Shown here piece after piece: positions 54,256 through 64,000 of a DNA stretch of 64,000 nucleotides (the stretch's first letter is position 1; each line of letters opens with the position of its first letter). Position numbers and translations under genes: made by a program. Below the pieces are notes generated by a model. The model made no database searches, had not been told where the DNA came from, and worked only from the letters and a program-made list of their open reading frames with translations. Where the stretch lies: NCBI GenBank assembly GCA_026545225.1, contig CM048849.1, positions 11,023,541-11,087,540 of the forward strand, given 5' to 3'. The stretch comes from Cornus controversa. Taxonomy: Eukaryota > Streptophyta > Magnoliopsida > Cornales > Cornaceae.

Positions 54256-55756
54256 AGAATCGCCTTTTGTTTTTTCATTTTTTTTTTATTTTCACTATCC
54301 AATTCAAACATAGGCACAATATAAGACTTTTCTTCACTACTTAAGGTCTCCCCCTGAAGAGAAGTCGTAGAAGCAAGACTAGAAAAATAAGCTTGTTCCT
54401 CATGAAGAGTAACATCCATAGATACAAAGAATTTTTTTGATGGAGGATGATAACACTTGTAACCCTTCTGAATAGCAAAATAACTGAGAAAAATGCATTT
54501 GAGGGAACGAGGGTCAAGCTTACCACTGTGATGAATATGAACAAAGCTTACACTACCAAAGACTCGAGGAGGAAGATGATTAACAGTAGATGACGAGCAA
54601 GAAGTAGTGAAAACCTGAAGCGGAGTTTGGTATTGAAGAACTCTGGAAGGCATCCAATTGATCAAATAGGCTGCCGTGAGAATAGCCTCCCCCCAATATG
54701 ACTTTGGTATTGTCATGGATAGAAGTAGAGAACAGGATATTTTGAGAAGATGACGGTTTTTCTATTCTGTTAAGGAGTATCGGTGCAAGAAGTTTAATGG
54801 ATAATGCCATGATCAGAAAAATAGGACTTGAGATCAGAATAAATGTATTCACCCCCATTATCAGAGCGGAAGAATTTTATTTTTGAATTGTACTATGTAT
54901 CGATCATTTGATGAAAGGACTTAAAAATAGAGAAAACTTCACTTTTTTCCTTCATTAGATAAACCCAAGTAACTCGGGAGTAGTCATCAATGAATGTGAC
55001 AAACCATTTAGAACCTAAAAGATTAGTCACACGAGAAGGGCCCCAAACATCACTATGAACAAGAGTAAAAGGAATGACACTTTTATTAATACTTAATGGA
55101 AAAGGTACCCGATGATGTTTAGCAAGTTCATAAGTTTCACATTGAAATTGAGAAACATCAACAACAAAAAATAAAGAAGGAAACAATTTTTTTAAATAAT
55201 AAAATGACGGATGTCCTAAACGCTTGTGCCATAACCAAATGTCACGGGATGAACCAGTAGTGGACTGCACAACATGAACTGAGGTTGAAGCAGCTGGTAC
55301 AACCAAGAGATAGAGGCCACCTCTTTCACTGCCATGACCAATCCTCGCCCCCGTCCTGAGATCCTGAAATATACAATGAGTGTCAAAAAACGTGACAGAA
55401 CAATTTAAGGTTTTTGTAAGTTGTCTGATAGACAACAAATTATTAGACAATCTAGGGACATGAAGAACATTGGAAAGGGACAAAGAATCAGAAAGTGAGA
55501 TTGAACCTTCACTAGCCACATAGGTTGGTGAACCATTAGCAGTTGTGATGCAAGTTTTAGTAGGTGAGGAATAACATGAGAAAAAATGAGATGTAGAGGT
55601 CATGTGATCAGTTGCCCCTGTATCTATAACCCAAGAGTCTGAGGAAGACTTACCGGATACACTAAAACAACGACCAAAGTTACTTGAGGACGTGGCTAAA
55701 GAACTGGACCCTTTAGTAGATAGCAAGCGACCACACTCCTGAATCATTTGTTCCAT
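54256..55756 (-). pseudogene. Copia element 2 protease and integrase
   Basis: The frame 55756-54893 carries the protease SWVIDTGATDHMTS and the pre-integrase zinc module (LWHKRLGHPSFYYLKKLF, then CETYELAKHH, where the second Cys is Tyr). The first integrase acid is in HSDVWGPSRV, and FIDDYSRVTWVYLMK follows. A stop at 54893 precedes a degraded stretch with DNGGEYIYSDL. From 54716 the MTIPKSYWGEAILTAAYLIN and PRVFGSVSFVHI text resumes. The protease and most integrase motifs are visible, but the frame is broken at least three times. Confidence 0.85.
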
Positions 55757-56811
55757 CTAAGCAGAAGAAAACTTAGCAGCAGAATGGTCACTATTCTGAT
55801 CACTGGAAGAGGTATAATGAGCCTTGGAGCTAGAACGACTCCCTTTTCCACCCTTAATGCCTTCACCTTTGTCACCCTTTTTTTCAAGCCACCAAGGTGG
55901 ATAAGCATTGAGTTTAAAGCATTGCTCTCTCACATGTCTAGTCTGGTTACAATAATCACAAACTAAAGAATCTGTCATCAGATGTAGTAGTTTTATCTAC
56001 ATTACCGGATGTTGTAGTTGGTGGAGGATCGGGCTGATGTACTAATGGTGCCCCAGGTGGCTGACTTGTGGTGGAAACCAAAGCAGATCCTTCTGGAGAA
56101 GGTGGCATGAGCATAGTAGATCGTCGGAGGGCTTGGGTACGCACATAAGCATAGGTCTCACACAAAGAGGGAAATGGATCTTTTCCAAGCACCTAAGTCC
56201 TTACTTGGTCTAGATCTAGGTTAAGGCCAACAAGAAACTCAAAAACACGTTCTTTTTCAATCCACTTATTCAACAAAGCGGTATCAACAACACACTCCAT
56301 CTCACATGGTTGGTAATAGTTGAGTTCTTGCCACAAAGCTTGGAGGGCATTGTAATATGCCTCCAATGTCCTTCCCTGCTGAGTAGTAGCCTGAATACGA
56401 CGCTTCAACTCATAAATCTATGCCTCATTTCCTCCCACAGAATAAGTATGAGATACTGCATCCCAAATATCTTTCGCGGACTTGAGCCGCATATATCCAG
56501 GACTAAGATCAGAGGTCATAGTTTGGAGGAGCCAAGAGCATAGCATTGCATCTTTTGCAACCCAAGGCGTGAAAGTTGGGTCATTGATCACCAGTCAAAT
56601 ACACTAACCAGCCTTTGCCGGTAATATACAGCTTCACAAAGTGAGACCAAGCCAGATAATTGGTGCCATCAAGTTTATAAGGCATCAACTGGACATTCAT
56701 CAGATCTTGATGCGGGTCAGATGCGGTTGGAGGAATCATTAGAGTCTGAGAATCAATCTCAGAAGTCACAAGGATTTCAATTTTTTTTGCCATGAAGTCA
56801 AATAAGGACAC
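55757..56811 (-). pseudogene. Copia element 2 gag
   Basis: The Met at 56811 (MSLFDFMAKKIE) leads to PYKLDGTNYLAWSHFVKLYI, a copia gag start. Helical blocks follow (GRTLEAYYNALQALWQELNY at about 56370, ERVFEFLVGLNLDLDQVRT). A knuckle CDYCNQTRHVREQCFKL lies at about 55958 with the Gly-His pair changed to RH. Stops or slips at 56581, 56193, 55956 and 55757 divide it into four pieces. Confidence 0.8.
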
Positions 56812-56951
56812 CTAGTCTGTGGTGGTGGGCAGGGCTGACGGCAGGTTCTATGGTGTTAGGTAAAAAAAAAGATCTGATGTTTGGGTATTAAGGTGTATTT
56901 GCAGAACACCCTAAAAGAAAAAATTAGGGTTTTAAAATTCCTCTCTAGAGA

Positions 56952-56963
56952 GCTCTAATACCA
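56952..56963 (-). other. Primer binding site of copia element 2
   Basis: Minus-strand TGGTATTAGAGC, immediately after the 5' LTR end. One mismatch to the Met-tRNA type. Confidence 0.8.
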
Positions 56964-57202
56964 TTAAGATTTCTCTGGAGATAAAGGAATAGGAATAATT
57001 CACTGTGTATTCTTCTCTATGAGGAGGATTTAAATAATACACAAATAATTACAAAGAAGGAAATAAATTAAATGCGAATAATCAACTCCTATAACTATGC
57101 TAATTACATATAATCAGCACATGTCCTATAACTATGCTAATTATCTATATATGTCAATTGCATATGTCCTATAACTACGCTAATTATCTATATATGTCAA
57201 CA
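56964..57202 (-). repeat. 5' LTR of copia element 2
   Basis: Starts TGTTGACATATATAG on the minus strand. It matches the other LTR with small differences. Confidence 0.85.
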
Positions 57203-57275
57203 TTTGGTATATACCGATGCGTCATTGCAGGTTTTGGGTTGTGTGTTGATGCAGGAGGAGAGACCGATATCCTAT
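57203..57275 (+). pseudogene. Family A gypsy fragment, right part (RNase H start)
   Basis: Resumes the family A text after copia 2: LVYTDASLQVLGCVLMQEER and PISY, matching 36640-36708. It is cut at 57275 by the next LTR element. Confidence 0.85.
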
Positions 57276-57559
57276 TGATGGAGATCCTAAGCCGGATGGT
57301 CTACGCACTTACTATAGGCGTAGACGTAGAGGATGATTTTGATTTATTTTATTTTATATGTATTTTCCTTATTTATTTAGGACTTTTGTTTTCCTTTTAG
57401 GGTTATTGTTTTGCCTATAAATAGGGATAGCTAATACATTGTGACGGACTTTTTGATGATTATTATTGAATACGTTTATTGAGATTTCTCTTCTCCTTCT
57501 GTTCTTCTCTTTCTCTCTTCTTCTTCCCCTCTATCTCCTTTTCTTTCAAGCCTCCTGCA
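57276..57559 (+). repeat. 5' LTR of the Reina/CRM-like element
   Basis: TGATGGAGATCC to CTCCTGCA, 284 bp, with CTATAAATAGGG near 57414 as the TATA box and a CT-rich 3' third. No second copy is available in the window to confirm the end; it is set by the primer site. Confidence 0.7.
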
Positions 57560-57578
57560 TCAATTTTGGTATCAATTT

Positions 57579-57590
57579 TGGTATCAGAGC
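57579..57590 (+). other. Primer binding site
   Basis: TGGTATCAGAGC, exact Met-tRNA type, 19 bases after the LTR. The preceding 15-base TCAATTTTGGTATCA word is locally duplicated. Confidence 0.8.
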
Positions 57591-59438
57591 AAAGATCCAT
57601 AGTATTTCTATTAGCATCTACTGTTCACAGCAATAGCAATCAAACTGTTTACAGCAAGCAAACAAACCCATACATCACTGTTACCAACCCTACTATTCAA
57701 ACCCCTAAACAAACCCTAACCTCGCACCCTAAACCTACTGTTCATCGATCTAAAAACCCTAGCAGCCGCCTTAAAGCCACTGTTTACCCATTTGAAAACC
57801 CTAGCAGCCACCCTCACATCATCTTCCTCACACCCAAACCCTAATCCTTCACCAAATAAACCCTAATCACCGTCTGCCATAAACCGGCCAACATCCATTA
57901 TTGTATTCGCCCAATCAAACCCTAGCCGCCACTACCACTATCTCCAAACAAACCTTAATCCCTCTTTACCAAACCAAAAACCCACTGATCACAACCTTTG
58001 CAATTACATAAAATCAAGACCACATCCAACAAGTCCGAGCACTCAAAACAAGTACAAGCAACAGCCTTCATCGCAAGCTAGAAGACAGTAGAAGAACCAC
58101 ATCGTCGTCAAAATATTCTTGATCCATCGTCGCCAGAATTCTCTCTAGACATTGTCGTCTTCATCTTCAAAGTATCGCTGGAGTTTTACGTTGCCATCAC
58201 CGGAGTTTTCTCGGGCAGTCACTCGTCGTCGCCGTTGTCAAAGCTTCCTGTCGTGGTAGAGCGTAAACCTGCAGAAGTCTCAAGTCCCTTTGTTCGTTTG
58301 CGAAAGAAGCATATTTTATAAAAGAAGCCAGATTTGGCTTGTTTGGTTACAGACTCAATACTGATCGAGTTCTGGAACCAGTCCAGAACTGAACCAGTTC
58401 TTTTGTAAACCAGTTCAGCAAAAAAAAAAAAAAACAGAATATCTATTTCAGTTTCCAGCCACCTTGGATATTTCTCTTGCGAACTACTTAGGGCTTCTGT
58501 TAAGGTAAGTTTTCTTCATTTGAAAATTGTTCTAATACTTTATTTCATTTGATTTAAGTCTAGAAATTTGCATGGTCCTAGCTGAAGGTTGAACCTTTAA
58601 TTTTTACTTGAACCTTTAATTTTCTTACCCATATTTTCTCTTACTAGCACAAAATTCACATCTATTTTGTTATTATCTTATCCACCGTTGCTTTGTTATT
58701 AACACTTTGGCACCAAAAATACCTATACTGTGTGCACAAACTTTTGCATAATTAATTTCTTTGAGTTTAAATTCCTGATGAGCATCATAGCATTTAATAA
58801 TTTGAATTACTTAATTTAATTCTCTGTTTGTGCATTTTAATTTAACATTTTGCATTAAGCTTTAGTAAGGGCACAACCCCAACAAGATAAGGATTGGATT
58901 TCATCACCAATTCCTTGCCCACCTAGGTTAAACATCTCCTTGCATTTGTATAACCCAAGCCAAGTTTAGATAATTTAAAAACCAATTAGACGTTGGCCAT
59001 AGGGTACATGAGGCTCGTAGGACCCTCTTGGAAGGAGTTAACTTCTGGTAACCCCATTGAGTATCCTCCAATTTCACATGTTTGGGAAGGTTCTATCTAA
59101 GGAGATTGGGTATTAAGTGGGACCGTTGTGACCCCTCCATTCTTTCCTGGGAATTTTCCTGCTTGTGTTATTGGCAGAACTTAATTGGAAATCCTCTAGT
59201 TACTCTGAAAAAGAGTAGGAGCTCTTTAATTAGGAGAGAACTATTTTAGAATTAATCCTATTAATTCTTTAAAAAAAAAAAAAAATCCCTTTCATTTAGC
59301 TAATTTAAAGTCAAATATCGGCATACTCCCACAACCTTTAACCTGTCGAGTCCATCCTATTAGTTCACCATGACCATTGGAGACCTATATAACTTCTAAA
59401 CTTCAATAGAGGAGTTAGTTCAAAACATAGAACAAAAC
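57591..59438 (+). other. Long leader of the Reina/CRM-like element
   Basis: Non-coding. It contains six AAACCCTA (telo-box-type) words at 57711-57924, an A-run near 58420-58435, and a second A-run near 59271-59284. No reading frame continuous with gag was seen. Confidence 0.6.
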
Positions 59439-60370
59439 ATGACTGGTTTAACAGACTCCATGGCCCGACTAAGTGAAGAGGTGGCTAAGCTGACCACTTC
59501 CATAGGTAAGCGTCCCATTGATGAACCTAAGGTTGATACATCAGTTTCTCCAAAACATAGGACAAATCTTAATGGTAGTCACCATGATGATCCAATTGAG
59601 TATTTAAATCCTCGTCGTGGTCTTCTCCCTATGCCCGAGGCTACTTGAACCCCTCAGCAAAGGAATCCTAGCTTTAGAGAGAGTCGAGTTCCAAATGCTA
59701 GGAGACCTCTACCACATGTTCACCATCGAGTCGTAGATCGAAGGTTTCCACCGGAAGACTTTGAGGACTTAGATGAGTTAGAACCAGAACCTAGGGATGA
59801 TAACGAGGATCATCAGAGACATTTTAGGCCCCAAGGTAGATACCAAGATAGGCGTCAACATCATCATTTCCCCCAGAGGAATTACCATGAGGCTAGGTAC
59901 TATCATGATGGGTTGGGAGATATTACAAAGAAAGTTAAAGTTGATGCTCCTAGTTATGATGGTAGGTTAGATCTTAATGCATTTCTTGATTGGTTAGATG
60001 ACATGGAAGACTACTTTGAATGGTATGATATGTCAGATAGTCATAGAGTGAGATTTGCCAAGATGAAATTAGTGGGCTCTGCCAAGAGGTATTGGCAAGG
60101 AGTTCAAAGAAATCTAGAGCACTTAGGTGATGAACCTATTACATTGTGGGCTGAAATGAAACAGAAATTGAAAGAGAAATATCTTCCCACCTATCATAGG
60201 AGACAATTGTTAGACCAATTGATGAATTTGAGACAGATGTCTTCTAGTGTGACTGAATACTTGTCTCGTTTTGAGGAACTTATGATGAGGTGTGATGTAA
60301 AGGAAGAGTCATGGGTCACAGTAGCTAAATTTATCAATGGATTAAAAACTGAGATTTAGAGAGAAGTCAA
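59439..60370 (+). pseudogene. Reina/CRM-like gag
   Basis: The Met at 59439 or slightly earlier opens MTGLTDSMARLSEEVAKL, a coiled start. A TGA at 59646 interrupts. After a basic His/Arg-rich linker the gag domain follows: VDAPSYDGRLDLNAFLDWLD, then YFEWYDMSDSHRVRFAKMKL and LVGSAKRYW, to SRFEELMMRCDVKEE. A TAG at 60357 interrupts again. The first stop fits CGA to TGA and the second CAG to TAG. The zinc knuckle lies in the next block. Confidence 0.85.
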
Positions 60371-61901
60371 CTTGCATGCACCTGACACGCTAGAAGAAGC
60401 TTATCAAAAGGCTTTAGAGATTGAGAAATATTATAAGCTTCCTAACCCTAGGCGAATGACCTCTCAAGCCGGTGTATCCCAACAAACTAAATTAGTTTCC
60501 TTCGAGAGATCTCGTGGGACTATACAATCTGGGACACCTACCTCTAGAGGTAGCAACAACCCCAACCAGAGAGCTAATACTTTTAAGGGTAATACATCTA
60601 GTTCTCGACCCGATATATCCTCTATAGAATGTTTCCATTGTCACAGTAAAGGTCATTATGCTTCACGTTGTCCTCATCATACCTTGACCTTAGACACTGA
60701 GTCAAATGAAGTTGTTGGGGAGGAAGATCTTAATATTGTTGCAGCTGTAGAAAATCCCATAGAAAATGAGGAAGTTGAGGAAGACTTAGAAATGGATGAT
60801 ACACGAATCAGTGTCGTGAGGTGCATGTTAACTACTCCTACGGGAAAGGAGGATTGGAAACGCACCAATATCTTCCACACATATATAAGATTTGGGGATA
60901 AGGTGTGCAAGATTGTCATTGATGGAGGAAGTTCAATGGATGTAGTCTCAAAATCAGGTGTTGCTAGGATGAAGCTTCAACCTGAACCACACCCACAACC
61001 TTATAGGGTAGCATGGGTAGATAAAACTTCCTTGTCAGTTTCAGAGAGGTGTTTGGTTCCTATCCAAATGGGCGAATACTCGGATAAGATTTGGTGCGAT
61101 GTCCTACCCATGGATGTAGCCCATATACTTCTTGGTCGCCCCTGGCTTTATGATTTGGATGTTACTAATCATGGTAGAGATAATACCTATGTGTTCAAAT
61201 ATAAAGGCCGAACTATCATGCTTACACCCACAAGGCCAATTGAGAGAGATAGTAAGTCCAAACATAGGTCACCACCTCAATCCAATGAGAAGAAACACCT
61301 CCACCTTCTAACCAGAAAGGAGTTTGAAAAAGAAGGAAAAGAATCAGGCATTATACTAGCACTTGTTTCTAAGGAAGTGTCTCAGGAACCTTCTAATGAA
61401 GAGGTAGATTCCCCTCCTGTGGAAGTCACTAAACTGTTGCAAGAGCTCCAAGATGTGACACCGGAGGAATTGCCTGATGAATTACCTCCCATGAGGAATA
61501 TTCAACATGCAATTGATTTAGTCCCAGGGTCCCAGTTACCTAATCTACCTCACTATAGAATGAACCCTAAAGAGCGTGTCGAATTGCAACGACAAGTTGA
61601 TGGACTTTTGCAGAAAGGCTTTATTAGAGATAGCCTTAGTCCGTGTGCTGTGCCCGCTCTTTTGACTCCTAAGAAAGATGGTTTTTGGAGGATGTGTGTT
61701 GATAGTCGTGCCATTAACAAAATTACAATCAAGTACAGGTTTCCTATACCTCGTCTTGATGACATATTAGATGAAATGGCTGGTTCTCAATGGTTCTCCA
61801 AGATTGACCTGCGCAGTGGTTATCACCAAATCTGAATTAGACCGGGTGATGAATGGAAAACCGCCTTTAAAACACAAGATGAACTTTTTGAGTGGCTAGT
61901 C
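60371..61901 (+). pseudogene. Reina/CRM-like knuckle, protease and RT N-terminal half
   Basis: 487 codons stay open. They hold the knuckle CFHCHSKGHYASRC (60630-60671), the protease active site as KIVIDGGSSMDVVS (about 60909; DGG where D-T/S-G is usual), HILLGRPWLYD (about 61120), and an acidic linker. The RT start follows: LPHYRMNPKERVELQRQVDG, GFIRDSLSPCAVPALLTPK, WRMCVDSRAINKITIKYR and WFSKIDLRSGYHQI. A TGA at 61833 (CGA-type change) then breaks the frame. Confidence 0.88.
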
Positions 61902-62780
61902 ATGCCCTTTGGGTTGTCAAATGCACCAAGTACATTTATAAGGGTCATGACTCAAGTCTTACGTCCTTTCATAGGGAAGTTTTTGGTGGTTTATTTTGAT
62001 GATGTTTTAATCTATAGCCGGTCTAAAGGAGAACACCTAAGTCACCTTCGACAAGTTCTTGAGGTTCTTCGAGTTGAAAAACTATATGTTAATCTTAAGA
62101 AATGTTCTTTCATGAAGACTGAGGTGATCTTTCTAGGATTTATTGTCTCTGCGCAAGGCATTGCTGCAGACCCTGAAAAGGTAAGAGCAATTAAAGAGTG
62201 GCCTGAACCTAAAACTATTTCAGAAGTTCGTAGTTTCCATGGTTTGGCTACTTTTTATAGGCGCTTTATCAAGGGATTTAGCTCCATTATGGCTCCTATC
62301 ACAGACTGTTTGAAAAAAGGGGAGTTTAAATGGACTGCATCTACAGCACGGGCCTTTAGTGAAATCAAGCAGAAAATGACTGAGCCCCAGTTCTGCGACA
62401 TCCTGAATTCTCCAGAGTTTTTGAGGTTGCTTGTGATGTATCTGGAGTTGGAATAGGGGGTGTCTTAAGTCAAGAGGGTCAACCCATTGCGTACTTCAGC
62501 GAGAAGCTTAATGAAGCTAAGCAAAAGTACTCTACCTATGAGAAAGAACTTTACGCTGTTGTACAAGCACTCCGTTATTGGCGATATTATCTGTTGCCTC
62601 AAGAGTTTGTTTTATACTCTGATCACCAAGCCTGAGGTACCTTCAAACTCAAAGGAAATTGAGTGCCAAACATGCAAAATGGGTTGCTTTTCTGCAAGAG
62701 TACACTTTTGTGCTTAATCACCGAAAGGGGTCAGAAAATAAGCCAGCTGATGCTCTCAGTCGGGTTATAGTTGTTCTTTA
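61902..62780 (+). pseudogene. Reina/CRM-like RT C-terminal half and RNase H
   Basis: [20 protein letters not shown], the catalytic YFDD at 61992-62003 ([13 protein letters not shown]), [18 protein letters not shown] and [15 protein letters not shown] complete the RT. Near 62410 the frame slips. RNase H follows as [20 protein letters not shown], then [20 protein letters not shown] and VLYSDHQA, where a one-base loss near 62635 gives TGA. NHRKGSENKPADALSR lies near 62720. Confidence 0.88.
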
Positions 62781-62784
62781 AGCT

Positions 62785-64000
62785 ATGAGTGTCAGTGTTA
62801 TAGGCTTTGAAAGGATGAAGGATGAGTATTCCACCTGTCCTGATTTTGGTGTAATATTTCAAGAGGTTCAGAATGGTAACCGTAGAGACTATATTGACTT
62901 TGTGATTAGAGATGGTTATTTATTCCGAGGCTTTAGACTATGCATTCCTCGCACATCGATTAGAGACTTTTTAGTCTGGGAGTTACATGCTGGAGGGATT
63001 GCTGGCCATTTTGGTAGAGATAAGACAATTTGCCTAGTAGAGGACAGATTTCATTGGCCGTCTTTAAAGGGTGATGTTGCTAGGATCATTTTCCAGTGTC
63101 GTACATGTCAATTAGCTAAAGCTAGGAAGAGGAACACTGGACTTTATACACCTTTGCTTGTCCCACATACGCCATGGAAAGATCTTAGCATGGATTTTGT
63201 CCTAGGATTGCCTAAAAACCGTTAGAGGACATGATTCTGTTTTAGTGGTTGTAGATAGGTTTTCCAAGATGACACACTTTATTCCTTGTAGCAAGACAGC
63301 AGATGCCTCGCATGTGGCTAAGTTGTTCTTTAAGGAAATTGTTAGGCTTCATGGATTACCCACTTCCATTGTGTCTGATAGGGATGTGAAATTTGTGAGT
63401 TATTTTTGGAAGACACTTTGGAAATTTTTAGGGACTAATCTAAAATTCTCCTCTGCTTTTCACCCCCAAACTGATGGTCCAACCGAGGTCATTAATAGAA
63501 GCCTAGGAGATTTGCTTAGGTGTCTAGTTGGAGAACGCCCGGGCATATGGGATTCCTTGTTACCAACATCTGAGTTTGCATATAATAGCTCTGTCAATAG
63601 GACTACCGGTAAGAGTCCATTTGAGATTGTGTATGGATTTTCTCCTCGCCAGCCTGTTGACCTTATTCCATTGCCACCTAAATCCCGTCCTTCTGAGTCT
63701 GCTGATTCCTTCGCCCAGCACATCCGTGATGTTCATGCCGATATAAAACGGAAAATTGCTTTAAGTAATGAAAATTATAAAATTGCTGCTAATGCTCATC
63801 GTAGGAATCAGGAATTCAATGAAAGAGATTATGTTATGGTTCGTGTACGCCCAGAGCGTTATCCTAAAAACTCTTTCAAGAAATTGCATGCTCGTGCTTC
63901 TGGACCATTTCATATCATACGTAAGTTGGGACCTAATGCTTATTTACTAGACTTACCATCTGATATGGGTATTAGTCCAATTTTCAATATAGAGGACTTG
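62785..64000 (+). pseudogene. Reina/CRM-like integrase (runs off window)
   Basis: 62785-63225 holds a zinc module (ELHAGGIAGHFGRDKT and CRTCQLAKARK). The first catalytic D is in LSMDFVLGLP (about 63195). An extra A near 63215 shifts the frame. Then SDRDVKFVS (about 63374) and GPTEVINRSLGDLL follow, with E at 63485 and the usual GQ replaced by GP. EFAYNSSVNRTTGKSPFEIV and a C-terminal LHARASGPFHII come next. The sequence stops mid-gene at 64000 with FNIEDL. Confidence 0.88.

Larger units (their letters stand above)
52176..57202 (-). mobile_element. Complete copia element 2, minus strand, 5.0 kb
   Basis: LTRs of 241 bp (52176-52416) and 239 bp (56964-57202) start TGTTGACATATA on the minus strand. 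The flanks CTTGG (52171-52175) and TTTGG (57203-57207) form a 5-bp TSD with one change. The primer site is at 56963-56952 and the purine tract at 52431-52417. Gag, protease, integrase, RT and RNase H lie in the standard copia order with several stops and a deletion at the RT active site. It interrupts the family A fragment exactly within the codons for [10 protein letters not shown]. Confidence 0.9.
57276..64000 (+). mobile_element. Gypsy chromovirus (Reina/CRM-like), 5' 6.7 kb, continues past window
   Basis: A 284-bp 5' LTR is followed by a Met-tRNA primer site, a 1.85-kb leader, gag, protease, RT, RNase H and integrase in order. The integrase end (RVRPERYPKNSFKKLHARA, then a PNAYLLDLPSDMGISP segment) is typical of Reina/CRM-like chromoviruses. 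The left target candidate is CCTAT (57271-57275). The 3' LTR lies outside. Stops at 59646, 60357 and 61833, and slips near 62410, 62635 and 63215, show decay. Confidence 0.88.

Overview
This window reads as nuclear DNA of a flowering plant, most likely a eudicot. It is AT-rich and dominated by nested transposable elements: Ty3/gypsy, Ty1/copia, Mutator-like and foldback DNA elements, and one LINE tail. Initiator-Met-tRNA primer sites (TGGTATCAGAGC) recur, and the only host coding sequence is spliced with plant-type GT-AG introns. No prokaryotic gene organisation, CRISPR array, rRNA gene or intact tRNA gene was seen.

Layout. 1-11463 is a patchwork: a 'family B' LTR (minus), a copia gag-pol scrap (minus), a truncated 'family A' gypsy (LTR plus gag start), a solo family B LTR with a 5-bp target duplication inside a copia-like LTR, a CCA-rich MITE-like element, and a foldback element with a second foldback MITE inside its right arm. 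11464-24566 is a complete 13.1-kb Tat-clade gypsy element (TSD AAGTT) with 1375-bp LTRs, a decayed sense gag-pol, and a large antisense gene with its own TATA box. That gene carries a plant-mobile-domain-like protein, a GT-AG intron and a coiled-coil tail. 24572-25059 and 30773-30807 are pieces of one exon of an FPA-like RRM gene (minus). It was split by two Mutator-like elements with 9-bp TSDs: MULE D (25060-30763, carrying a solo family B LTR) and MULE C (30808-42559, carrying a complete family A chromovirus, 31370-40894, TSD CCCAT).

43503-46290 holds the first two exons of a host gene resembling plastid DEAD-box helicase RH50. Its next intron starts at 46291 and is not closed by the window end. 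It is filled with a copia element (46321-49678), a LINE 3' end, a family A gypsy RT fragment interrupted by a full copia element (52176-57202, minus, TSD CTTGG/TTTGG), and a chromovirus that starts at 57276 and runs off the end.

How it fits together. Nearly every autonomous element here is dead: in-frame stops, many explained by C-to-T change at CG or CHG sites, plus frameshifts and small deletions such as loss of the YVDD core in the second copia. The nesting gives a relative insertion order. The item most worth following up is the antisense spliced PMD/coiled-coil gene inside the Tat element. The shattered FPA-like exon, the RH50-like gene with its giant intron, and the family B LTRs that carry a primer-site motif inside the LTR come next.
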